NCBI GenBank assembly: GCA_025210295.1
Contig: JAOASC010000033.1
Span: forward strand, 62,001 to 126,000
Direction of reading: 5' to 3'
DNA from: Flavobacteriales bacterium
GTDB taxonomy: Bacteria; Bacteroidota; Bacteroidia; Flavobacteriales_D; Parvicellaceae
Length of the DNA: 64,000 nt
This document shows, one piece after another, positions 7,522-15,516 of the stretch. Numbering within the stretch: the first letter of the stretch is position 1; each line of letters starts with the position of its first letter. The notes below the pieces were generated by a model. The model saw only the letters and a list, made by a program, of their open reading frames with translations. It was not told the DNA's origin and made no database searches. The position numbers and the translations under genes are program-made.

Positions 7522-9066
7522 TTATGAACTACATGAAAGCATTGAACAACCTATTTTTTCATCTGCCCATTTTGGTCGTTTGGCAAACCATTTTTCATGT
7601 TCTGGTTGCTCAGCATAAGGTTGTTTTAATAATTCAAACAATTCATTAATTAAATCATAGTTTCCTTTTTCGGCAGCCTCAATTGCCAATTGCGCCATGT
7701 AGTTTCTTAAAACATATTTTGGATTAGTCGAATTGATACGTTCTATTCTACTGTCTTCATTGATGTTGCGAATCCTTTTAGCATATTTTGATAACCAGTT
7801 TTTCCATTTATTTTGATGTGTTTCAAAAAGTTCTTTGGTGAGGTAACTATCGTTCTCAATTACGGAAAGATGTGACGCTATATGTTCTTGATCGAAACGA
7901 TTAAGGTTTCTAAAAAACAAGGTCATATCAATAGCACTTTCTTCTAACAGTTGCTGTAATTCTTCAATTAATGCTCCATCGGTATCCTCTTGGTTAGCTA
8001 TTCCAAGTTTGGACAACATCATTATAGAATACGCTTCTTGAAATTCGATCTTAAACGTTCTAAGGATCTTTTTTAAAGCATCTACATCCTCTATTAAAGG
8101 ATATAAAGCATTAGCCAATTGAGTCAGATTCCAAAGCGCGATAGGGTATTGATTTCCAAATCGATATCTACGTAGGTCTTTATCGGTAGTATTGGGGGTC
8201 CAATTCGGGTTGAAATCTTCTAACCAACCATAAGGCCCATAATCAATGGTAAGCCCTAAAATAGAGAGGTTATCTGTATTCATTACGCCATGTACAAAAC
8301 CAACACGTTGCCAATGTAATATTAAGGTTTTAGTACGGTTTACTACCGCTTTAAAGAATGCTAAATAAGTTGCTTTTGATGGCTTTCCCAAATGCGAATA
8401 GTGTTCTTGTATCACAAAATCTGTTAGTTTTTTGAGCGTTTCTTTGTCTCTTCTAGCAGCAAAGATTTCAAAACTTCCAAAACGAACAAAAGAAGGGGCT
8501 ACTCGAGCTACTATTGCTCCTAATTCTTCTTTTGGATTACCGTCATATAACATATCTCGTACCACTTTATCGCCTGATAAAGCTAAAGATAATGCTCGTG
8601 TAGTGGGGATTCCTAAGTGATGCATTGCTTCACTACAAAGGTATTCCCTTATAGATGAACGGAGTACAGCAAATCCATCTGCTCCTCGTGAATAAGGAGT
8701 AGGACCAGCTCCTTTTAGTTGTATCGTTAATTTATTAGTTTGATGCTCTATCTCAGCAATATTGATTGCTCTTCCGTCTCCTAATTGTCCTGCCCATTGT
8801 CCAAATTGATGCCCACCATAACACATCGCAAAAGGTTTAGATGCTGCTAGAATAGTTGCGCCACTTAAAAATTCTGTTAGCTCAGCTGTAGAGCTATTTT
8901 CTAGACCTACAGATTGTAATACTTCTTTGCTATGATGGATTAATTCTGGCTTAACAGGTGGTTTAGGATGGACAAAAGAATAACAAGCATGGTGAACTTG
9001 ACGAGAATAATTTTCAGTATTTTTTTCTCCAGGTAGTTGTTCAGTAAAAGTATTGGTTATTTTCAA
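7522..9066 (-). CDS. selO: Protein adenylyltransferase SelO (YdiU family)
   Basis: A 514-residue pseudokinase-fold enzyme that transfers AMP from ATP to protein hydroxyl groups. Diagnostic blocks are QLKGAGPTPYSRGADGFAVL and SSIREYLCSEAMHHLGIPTT (nucleotide loop and helix), then the NTDN ... DYGP motif that supplies catalytic and metal-binding Asp. The C terminus reads CSMLSCSS: a Cys occupies the third-to-last position, where animal SelO has selenocysteine. The only usable start is TTG at 9066, because an in-frame TAA lies 15 bases upstream and the next Met is deep in the protein. The role is tied to redox stress in other bacteria. The DUF427 gene follows on the same strand. Confidence 0.95.
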   Translation of the reverse strand: MKITNTFTEQLPGEKNTENYSRQVHHACYSFVHPKPPVKPELIHHSKEVLQSVGLENSSTAELTEFLSGATILAASKPFAMCYGGHQFGQWAGQLGDGRAINIAEIEHQTNKLTIQLKGAGPTPYSRGADGFAVLRSSIREYLCSEAMHHLGIPTTRALSLALSGDKVVRDMLYDGNPKEELGAIVARVAPSFVRFGSFEIFAARRDKETLKKLTDFVIQEHYSHLGKPSKATYLAFFKAVVNRTKTLILHWQRVGFVHGVMNTDNLSILGLTIDYGPYGWLEDFNPNWTPNTTDKDLRRYRFGNQYPIALWNLTQLANALYPLIEDVDALKKILRTFKIEFQEAYSIMMLSKLGIANQEDTDGALIEELQQLLEESAIDMTLFFRNLNRFDQEHIASHLSVIENDSYLTKELFETHQNKWKNWLSKYAKRIRNINEDSRIERINSTNPKYVLRNYMAQLAIEAAEKGNYDLINELFELLKQPYAEQPEHEKWFAKRPKWADEKIGCSMLSCSS

Positions 9067-9167
9067 CGGTTTTGAATTTGGTTAGGTTAAAGGTAAGTAA
9101 ATATGTTCTTAAAATAGATACTTTAGATTTATTAACTAACTTCGTAAGTGGACCCTTAGAAATTAGA

Positions 9168-10085
9168 ATGAGATTAAACCATATTAAAATTTACTTTATT
9201 CTTTTTTTACTACTTAGTTGTAACAATCAAAAAGAAAATTATTCCTATAATGGAGAAGATTTAATACAATTAGAGAAAGAAATTAAAGTTGATTCTTCAT
9301 TTTACTTTAGTAACATTTTAATTACTGAACCAAAAAGTATTTCATGTAAAAATGGAGAATTAATATACAAAGACATTTATATTTTACACAATCTGATTGA
9401 AGATATTAATTTTGAAATTAAAGAGAAGCCTTTAAGGTTAATACCATTTAAATTTAATGAAATGGGTGAGGAGATTGAAAGTAAATATACCCTAAAATAT
9501 ATTCTAGTAAATAGTGATTCCGATCTAAAAAAGTACTCTAAAAAAGACAAAGTTAAATTAAAGAAAGTTAACGGCCCTTTTTGGATTATAAATCAAAGTG
9601 ATAAAAATATAAAAATTGATGCAGAATTATCTTTAGATAGTATAATAAAACTTGCTAAAGAGATAGAATATAAGCTACCTATAAATTGTGAAATAGATTC
9701 TACTATTGTACAGTACCCTACAACTATATGCTATTTAAATAATGAAATAAAAAAAATTATTGAAACAAGACACTTAGATTATACTAGTTTTGATACAATT
9801 TCAAAATCAAAAACTGTAACACATAGAATTATTTATTTGATAAATAATCAATATTCTTTAGTCTTACACCCTATTTTTGAATCTCCGGAAATTATAATTG
9901 ATAAATGGAACTGGAATAAAATCGTTATAAAAAATGATGAAGTAATACAATATAAAACAAAAGATTTTAATAATCATAAAGGTGCATTTTTAAGTAAAAA
10001 ATCATCTCGTTTTATAAATGCTCAAAACTATTACCCAATAAGAATTGAACGTCTTTTAAATAAATATAATAAACAATCAAAATGA
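9168..10085 (+). CDS. Lipoprotein of unknown function
   Basis: I start the gene at the ATG at 9168, not at the TTG at 9072, because this places a clean lipoprotein signal at the N terminus (basic MRLNHIK, hydrophobic YFILFLL, lipobox LLSC). That gives 305 residues. The mature protein is Lys-, Ile-, Asn- and Ser-rich with no recognised domain. The coding sequence is visibly more AT-rich than its neighbours, with many AAA, ATA and TTA codons, which may indicate recent acquisition. The stop overlaps the start of the next lipoprotein gene in an ATGA arrangement, so the two are translationally coupled. The function is unknown. Confidence 0.7.
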   Translation: MRLNHIKIYFILFLLLSCNNQKENYSYNGEDLIQLEKEIKVDSSFYFSNILITEPKSISCKNGELIYKDIYILHNLIEDINFEIKEKPLRLIPFKFNEMGEEIESKYTLKYILVNSDSDLKKYSKKDKVKLKKVNGPFWIINQSDKNIKIDAELSLDSIIKLAKEIEYKLPINCEIDSTIVQYPTTICYLNNEIKKIIETRHLDYTSFDTISKSKTVTHRIIYLINNQYSLVLHPIFESPEIIIDKWNWNKIVIKNDEVIQYKTKDFNNHKGAFLSKKSSRFINAQNYYPIRIERLLNKYNKQSK

Positions 10086-10411
10086 AAAAAAACATCACAT
10101 TACTAATCCTTGGATTAACATTATTTTTAACAAGTTGTGTCAACAAAACTCCGTTAACTGAAGCGCAAAAAGTATATGCGGGAAAATGGGTCACTAATGA
10201 TGGGACTTGGCTACAAATTTTTAACAACGGAGGTGGAAATTTCGAACAGAGCAATTCTAATGTTACTGGTGGTTCAGTTAAAATTGAAGGGCATGTTATA
10301 GAAATTAGTTTAATGGGAATTTCTAGTCAATATGCAATCCAAAAAGAGCCTTATCAGGAAGATGGTGTTTGGAAAATGAAATTAAACAACAGTATTTACA
10401 TTAAACAATAA
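10082..10411 (+). CDS. Small lipoprotein, beta-rich
   Basis: A 109-residue protein with a signal peptide and lipobox LTSC at residues 16-19. The mature part of about 90 residues is predicted mostly beta, with a GKWVTNDGTWLQI opening strand pair followed by a Gly-rich turn (NNGGGNFEQSNSN). This is the general look of a lipocalin-like or small barrel fold, but I cannot assign a family. Its ATG overlaps the TGA of the preceding lipoprotein gene by four bases. A strong hairpin terminator follows directly. The pair is flanked by genes on the other strand, so it forms an isolated two-gene unit. Confidence 0.7.
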   Translation: MKKNITLLILGLTLFLTSCVNKTPLTEAQKVYAGKWVTNDGTWLQIFNNGGGNFEQSNSNVTGGSVKIEGHVIEISLMGISSQYAIQKEPYQEDGVWKMKLNNSIYIKQ

Positions 10412-10414
10412 AAG

Positions 10415-10444
10415 AAAAGGCTTCTACATTAGAAGCCTTTTTTA
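10415..10444. terminator. Bidirectional intrinsic terminator
   Basis: AAGGCTTCTA and TAGAAGCCTT form a perfect 10-base stem around CAT, with an A-rich left flank and a T-run on the right. It lies between two convergent units, the lipoprotein pair and the arsM-like gene, and can serve both. Confidence 0.9.
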
Positions 10445-10461
10445 ATTATAATAGAAATTGT

Positions 10462-11517
10462 TTAACAACCACAATCTTCTTCAGAGCTATCATTAGCGGT
10501 AGTGTATGGCATGTTTCCTCCACAACCTTTATAGATTCCATAGTGTGTTTCGAAAGATCCGTAAAAATCAAAATATTGGTTAAACCTTGTTTGGTGCAAC
10601 ATGTTGTAAGTATTTCCACAAACAGATTCGATCTTTCCTTTTTCGAAGTAGTGGTGATTATCCAAGGCAAAACCTGTTTCATCTTCTGGGATTCCTCCTT
10701 TATATGCTACGGCTTGGCCATAATCTTCACAGTCTGATTCTAAACCATTAATTTTCCATAAACGATAAGTTACAGAATAAAATTCTAGATTTCCTACTCG
10801 GTTTTCTAACTCTTCATTGTCTATGGTTACGGGTTTGTCATCGATCACACGTGGGTCGGTAAAACCAGCTTTTTTTGCATAGTTTAAAAAGTCATTCCAG
10901 TATAAAGCGCCACTTAAACACTCCCCCCACAAGACACGATCGTTTTGTAGGTGCATAGGAACTCTTCTATTGGTATATACATCAGAAAAATACATTTCTC
11001 CTCCTTCTTTCAATAACTTATAAGCGTCATTTAAAACCTTTTGCTTGTCATTTACCAAGTTTAAAACACAGTTGGAGATAATTAAATCAAAAGATCCTTC
11101 TTCAAGGTCCAACTCTCCAAGGTTCTCAATATTTCCTTTAATAAACTCTACATTCGATTTTTGATAACCAAATTTTTCTCTATGATATTCTATATTGTTA
11201 TTCGCTACAGCTAGCTGTTCATCAGTCATGTCGACACCTATAACATAGCCATTTTCTCCAACTAATTTGCTGGCAATAAAACAATCTCTTCCTGAACCTG
11301 AACCTAAATCTAAAATTCGTAATCCTTCTACAGCACTTGGGATGGTTAATCCGCAGCCATAATATTTAGCCACCACTTCGTCAGAAATTAGACTTAATGC
11401 CTCTGCAATGTGTTGTGGAGGTTTAGAAATTGTACAACAAGCATTTGTTTTTAAATCTTCTGTACTTTGTAATTCTGTTCCGTAATATTCAGATACTTCT
11501 TCGTGTATTTTGTTCAT
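10462..11517 (-). CDS. arsM: Arsenite S-adenosylmethionine methyltransferase (ArsM/AS3MT-like)
   Basis: A 351-residue class I methyltransferase. The SAM site is LDLGSGSGRDCF at about residues 70-81. The two family-defining Cys blocks of arsenite methyltransferases are present: SNCVLNL (about 147-153) and GECLSGALYW (about 200-209), along with an N-terminal Cys pair at residues 27-28. Together these match the As(III)-binding Cys of AS3MT. The C terminus is also Cys-rich (YKGCGG ... EDCGC). It would methylate arsenite in the cytoplasm for detoxification or arsenosugar/arsenolipid synthesis. No arsR, arsS, acr3 or arsC gene is nearby. The 234 bases upstream hold a heptamer tract. Confidence 0.85.
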   Translation of the reverse strand: MNKIHEEVSEYYGTELQSTEDLKTNACCTISKPPQHIAEALSLISDEVVAKYYGCGLTIPSAVEGLRILDLGSGSGRDCFIASKLVGENGYVIGVDMTDEQLAVANNNIEYHREKFGYQKSNVEFIKGNIENLGELDLEEGSFDLIISNCVLNLVNDKQKVLNDAYKLLKEGGEMYFSDVYTNRRVPMHLQNDRVLWGECLSGALYWNDFLNYAKKAGFTDPRVIDDKPVTIDNEELENRVGNLEFYSVTYRLWKINGLESDCEDYGQAVAYKGGIPEDETGFALDNHHYFEKGKIESVCGNTYNMLHQTRFNQYFDFYGSFETHYGIYKGCGGNMPYTTANDSSEEDCGC

Positions 11518-11554
11518 GGTTGTTGGCTTTATATTCTTAATTGGTTTTTATCCG

Positions 11555-11602
11555 TCTCGTTCTCGATACACCTCCAAAGTCGGCACTCGAACTGATTATA
11601 CA
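11555..11602. repeat. Possible dispersed intergenic element
   Basis: The stretch with CGTCTCGTTCTCGATACACC on the left and GGCACTCGAACTGATTATAC on the right resembles, from memory, a GTTCTCGATAC ... CACTCGAACTGA element that recurs between genes in Flavobacteriia. It occurs only once in this window, so I cannot show that it is repeated here. Confidence 0.3.
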
Positions 11603-11643
11603 ATGTATGATGTACAAAATAAGTTTTCATTCTCTATTCCTTG

Positions 11644-11734
11644 TTCTCTTCTCTCTTCTCTCTTCTCTCTTCTCTATTCTCTCTTCTCTCTTCTCTCTTC
11701 TCTATTCTCTATTCTCTATTCTCTATTCTCTATT
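11644..11734. repeat. Heptanucleotide tandem repeat (CTCT[C/A]TT)
   Basis: Thirteen heptamer units run without a break: one variant unit (TTCTCTT, 11644-11650), then twelve units of CTCTCTT or CTCTATT (11651-11734). The order is three C-type, one A-type, three C-type, five A-type. The tract sits in the 234-base gap between the 3' end of the TonB receptor gene and the 5' end of the arsM-like gene, ending about 127 bases upstream of the arsM ATG. Open frames across it are artefacts of its lack of stop codons. Confidence 0.95.
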
Positions 11735-11751
11735 CAAATCGTCTTATAAAT

Positions 11752-14700
11752 TTACAAAAATGTATAACGAAATCCTATTTGCATTTGTAATCTAGAAGCA
11801 ATACCATCGATTTGCCATGGTTCGCTTGTAGGGTTAAAAAATTGATAAGTAGTCGTTGTTCCGTCTGCGCTTGTTTTCCCTTTTATTAGCGCATATCCAG
11901 CATTTGTGGTATTAGGGACATAATATTGCCTTCCCCATTTATAGTTGAATAAATTCAAGACATTAAAGATATCAGCTGTTAATTCAAACTTATGGTCTGT
12001 TTTATTCTTACGATAAACAAATTCTTGACCGATATGGATGTCTAACTGTGTATTCCAAGGTGTTCTTCCTCCATTTCTTTCAGTATATCGACCTCTTTGT
12101 TGATTGAGGTAGTCGTCATTCTTGATATAAGCATCTAATTGTTCCCATTGCTCTTGAGCGCTAACGGTAATGTTTCCATTTCCATCAGTAATAGCTATTA
12201 GATTAATTTCTGAAGCGTCATTAGGGACATATATCAAGTCGTTTTTAGAAGAAGCATCTCTGTTTATATCACCAGAATAAACATAAGAAAAAGGAGAACC
12301 TGAACTGGCTAAAAAGAAAGCACCGAAAGTAGTGGTGTGTTTGTCTTTTATTTTATGTTGGTACGATAAATTCCCAACAATTCGATGCCTAATATCGAAG
12401 TTTGAATAACTTAATTTTGGATTATTAGCTTCGATTGTTTGATTCCAATTCCAGTTAGCTTGTGCAGAGACACGTACACCATTCATTAGGTCTTTGGACA
12501 GTCCATTGGTATATGCTATCATTGAAGAAAAGTTTTTTCCTAGCTTTTGTTGAATTGTCGCAGATATGGAATATTTATACCCGAGCTGTGTATTGGTGAG
12601 TAAAAAAACATTCGCATAGTTGGAGTCTATTCGTTGAGCATCTCCACTGCCAATATTAATTGGTCTATTGTCATTTCCAGCACCAGTAATTTGAACGGTG
12701 TTTTCATTGAGATTAGCATTTTGAAAAAAGATATCGTAGATGGTTTTCGTAAAAACACCTTCGAGCGTAAAAATAGTTTTCGGAGTTACTTTTGCATCCA
12801 AGGCTAAACTGCTTCTCCACACCCTAGGTAATTTAAAATCTGGATCGATGAGGTTTATTTCTCTTTTGTTGCTTTGTAGGGTAGCCAATTGTGAATAATC
12901 CTCTGTAATTAAGTTAACCGAATTAGATGGTCTAACATCTACAGAACCAAATTGTGCCCCATTATAAATGTAAGAATATGCTCCCCAGGCAAATGGCATT
13001 CTTCCTGCAAATATACCACTCCCTCCTCGAAGTCGTAAGGTGTTTTCTTTGTTGAGCTCATAATTAAATCCTAATCGAGGAGCAAGAATAAACCGCGGTT
13101 GAACACCTCCCGTATACTGTCCAAAAACTGGATGATTAGCGACATCTTCAGCAACGTTTTGGTCGTTTAAGAAGATATTTCCTTCCAAACGTGCGCCATA
13201 ACTAAGGTTAAAGCGTTTAGTGATACTGAATTCATCTTGTAGATAAAAAGAGGAGAGTAACACAGGAAAATCAGCCGAGGGTCTGTTATAATTGTATTCA
13301 TAAGAATCATTCGTTAAATGATAGGTTCCTCTTATTCTGCTAGGTGTATTGTTGTAAAAGTCTGCTAGACTTGCATAGGCCCACCTCCCAGTATATGGCG
13401 TTACAAAATGATATTTAAACTGGTAGAATTCATTGTGAGTTCCCAATGTGATTTTATGCTTATTTTTATAAATAGAAAGGTGGTCACTTAACTCATAAGA
13501 ACGTTGGTTCATTTGAAAAATAGAGGCTTCTCTATATGATCCAATAAATATTTGCCCGGCAGACTTGTATGTGATTTCGAGGTGTGGAAATAATTCCTGA
13601 AAAGGATCTCTAAAATCTTTAACAGTACTATGACCTATAATTAGATTGTTAAAAATGTTTTCCTTTAATTGTGACTTTAATTCAAGTACGGTACTATTAG
13701 TGGTAGAGTTGTGTGTAAATCCTTGTGAACCGAAGTTGAATATGGTTCCAGATCTTGACAGGTTTTGATGTGCTGCATCCACCAAATTGTGTCTAATGAT
13801 TAAGGTGTTTTTATCATTGATGTTGTAGTCTAACCTAGCAAATACTTTGTTGTTATTGGTTGTTAGGTTAGCTTCTCCATAAGTTCCAGCGTCAAATCCG
13901 TAACGACTTTTTAAGGTATCCGAAATGTTAGCAATATCTGAGGCTTCAAATACAGACCCTTCTGTTCCAGGGGCGAATAATAAAGGTCTTGAACTTCTAC
14001 CAAGTTCTGCGTTAAAGAAATAAAAGAGTTTATTTTCTTTTAGTGCTCCTCCAACGCTTACTCCAGATTGGAGGTTATAGAAAGATTCTATTTTTTCTCT
14101 AGTTTCAAAAGGAGCACGTCCAGTAGTCGTATTATTTCGTAAAAAACCATAGACTGTTCCTCCTAGTTTATTGGTTCCGCTTTTGGTTACAACATTTAGA
14201 CTACCACCAGTAAAATTCCCCAATTTTACATCATAAGGAGAAGTGGCAACTTGTATTTCGGCTACAGCATCTAGGCTTATAGGTTGTGTTTGGGCCAATG
14301 CACCAGGAGATCCTGCTGCGGTTGATCCACCAGCACCTACGCTTGGTTCTTGAAAACCAAAAGCATCGTTATTAGCCACCCCATCAATACTAAGGTTATT
14401 ATAGCGATAGTTGCTCCCTACATAGCTGTTTCCTGCTGCTTGTGGAGAGTTACGCGTCATGTCTTGTAAACTTCTATTAATTGTAGGGAGTTTTGAAATT
14501 TCACTGGCGCTGATATTGGTTTCAGTTCCTTTCCTTTTATTAGAAAATAAATCATTGTTATTTCCAATAATATCAACACCATCAAGTGTTGTTACTTGTT
14601 CTTCCATAACAATATTTAAAACAGCTGTTTCCCCTAATTTTAAATAAAGATTATTGGATGAATATTCGGCAAAGCCTATAAATTTGATGGTAATAGTATA

Positions 14701-14922
14701 AGGACCTCCTGGTTTTAATTGTGGAACAAAAAAGTTTCCTTCAGTATTGGTAACTGTTTGTTGTTTTCTCCCAGTAGGAATATGAGTAACTGCAACATGT
14801 GCTCCTGGCACTACCTGTTGTTGATTATCCATAACAGATCCTTTTAATTCACTCGAGGTGACTTGAGCAAAGGATAAAGAAAAAGTAGCAATAAAAAGAA
14901 CTACAAAAAGTATTGGTTTCAT
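11752..14922 (-). CDS. TonB-dependent receptor, Oar-like, with carboxypeptidase-regulatory domain
   Basis: A 1056-residue outer-membrane receptor. It has a signal peptide (about 1-19, ending SFA), a carboxypeptidase-regulatory-like beta sandwich at about 24-105 (LKGSVMDNQQQVVPGAHVAV), a plug at about 115-250 (IDGVANNDAFGFQEPS, then VVTKSGTNKLGGTVYG), and a 22-strand barrel ending in IGFRYTFL with the terminal aromatic-x-Phe/Leu pattern. The layout matches the Oar group rather than the SusC group. No SusD gene lies next to it. The substrate is unknown; Oar-type receptors are linked to peptide or surface-protein handling. It is a single-gene unit. Confidence 0.92.
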   Translation of the reverse strand: MKPILFVVLFIATFSLSFAQVTSSELKGSVMDNQQQVVPGAHVAVTHIPTGRKQQTVTNTEGNFFVPQLKPGGPYTITIKFIGFAEYSSNNLYLKLGETAVLNIVMEEQVTTLDGVDIIGNNNDLFSNKRKGTETNISASEISKLPTINRSLQDMTRNSPQAAGNSYVGSNYRYNNLSIDGVANNDAFGFQEPSVGAGGSTAAGSPGALAQTQPISLDAVAEIQVATSPYDVKLGNFTGGSLNVVTKSGTNKLGGTVYGFLRNNTTTGRAPFETREKIESFYNLQSGVSVGGALKENKLFYFFNAELGRSSRPLLFAPGTEGSVFEASDIANISDTLKSRYGFDAGTYGEANLTTNNNKVFARLDYNINDKNTLIIRHNLVDAAHQNLSRSGTIFNFGSQGFTHNSTTNSTVLELKSQLKENIFNNLIIGHSTVKDFRDPFQELFPHLEITYKSAGQIFIGSYREASIFQMNQRSYELSDHLSIYKNKHKITLGTHNEFYQFKYHFVTPYTGRWAYASLADFYNNTPSRIRGTYHLTNDSYEYNYNRPSADFPVLLSSFYLQDEFSITKRFNLSYGARLEGNIFLNDQNVAEDVANHPVFGQYTGGVQPRFILAPRLGFNYELNKENTLRLRGGSGIFAGRMPFAWGAYSYIYNGAQFGSVDVRPSNSVNLITEDYSQLATLQSNKREINLIDPDFKLPRVWRSSLALDAKVTPKTIFTLEGVFTKTIYDIFFQNANLNENTVQITGAGNDNRPINIGSGDAQRIDSNYANVFLLTNTQLGYKYSISATIQQKLGKNFSSMIAYTNGLSKDLMNGVRVSAQANWNWNQTIEANNPKLSYSNFDIRHRIVGNLSYQHKIKDKHTTTFGAFFLASSGSPFSYVYSGDINRDASSKNDLIYVPNDASEINLIAITDGNGNITVSAQEQWEQLDAYIKNDDYLNQQRGRYTERNGGRTPWNTQLDIHIGQEFVYRKNKTDHKFELTADIFNVLNLFNYKWGRQYYVPNTTNAGYALIKGKTSADGTTTTYQFFNPTSEPWQIDGIASRLQMQIGFRYTFL

Positions 14923-14992
14923 ATATTTTTATTAAGGCTACTTTAGAAGACGTAAATAGACCTAAAACCTTACAAATTAATTGTCCGATTCT

Positions 14993-15433
14993 TTATTTTA
15001 ATTGTATTGAAATTGAATTGACACAATACCTTAGTCCACTAGGTGCTGGTCCATCAGGAAATACATGTCCCAAGTGCGCATCACATGTGTTGCATAGAAT
15101 TTCTATCCGTTGCATACCAAAAGAGTAATCTCCTATATATTTGATTGCATTTTCTTGAATAGGTTGCGTAAAGCTAGGCCATCCTGTTCCAGAACTATAT
15201 TTTATGGTAGAGTCAAAAAGTTCTGTATTACAGCAAATACAACTATAAATACCTTCCTCATAGGATTCACAAAATGCTCCACTTCCTGGTCTTTCGGTTC
15301 CTTTTAAACGGGTGATTTTATATTGTTCATCTGTTAAAATAGCTTGCCATTCTTCATGGGTTTTTATTATTCTATTTTTAGGTGAAGGAGTTCCATTTTT
15401 AGAAAAGTTTAGTATATCATCCCAGTTTAACAT
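14993..15433 (-). CDS. msrB: Peptide-methionine (R)-S-oxide reductase MsrB
   Basis: A 146-residue protein that reduces methionine-R-sulfoxide in proteins. Two CxxC pairs hold a structural zinc (CICC at about 65-68 and CNTC at about 113-116). The catalytic block is LRYCVNSISIQL near the end, with the nucleophilic Cys in RYCVNS. GTGWPSF and HLGHVFPDGP are the standard substrate-pocket motifs. There is no signal peptide, so it is cytoplasmic. It ends 70 bases upstream of the TonB receptor gene on the same strand. The family assignment is certain. Confidence 0.97.
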   Translation of the reverse strand: MLNWDDILNFSKNGTPSPKNRIIKTHEEWQAILTDEQYKITRLKGTERPGSGAFCESYEEGIYSCICCNTELFDSTIKYSSGTGWPSFTQPIQENAIKYIGDYSFGMQRIEILCNTCDAHLGHVFPDGPAPSGLRYCVNSISIQLK

Positions 15434-15460
15434 AATTCACAAATTTTTAATCTAAAGTAC

Positions 15461-15494
15461 AAAAAAAGGGAGTAATAGATTCATTACTCCCTTT
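15461..15494 (-). terminator. Intrinsic terminator of the mscS-DUF3078 unit
   Basis: AAAGGGAGTAAT and ATTACTCCCTTT form a 12-base perfect stem around AGATTC. On the minus strand it is followed by a run of seven T. It lies 22 bases past the stop of the DUF3078 gene. Confidence 0.9.
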
Positions 15495-15516
15495 GATTAA
15501 ATAATATAAAGTTGAC

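Noticed and set aside
9072-9167. Longer N terminus of the AT-rich lipoprotein starting at TTG 9072
   Set aside because: It would bury the lipoprotein signal 33 residues inside the protein. The ATG at 9168 gives a proper signal peptide.
11510-11795. Two open frames of about 80 codons across the heptamer tract
   Set aside because: The repeat unit lacks stop codons in these frames, so open length is an artefact. The translations are repeats of Ser, Leu, Phe and Tyr with no start context.
10462-14922. ArsM and the TonB receptor as one arsenic-uptake system
   Set aside because: They are separated by the repeat tract, the receptor is Oar-like, and nothing in its sequence points to arsenic.
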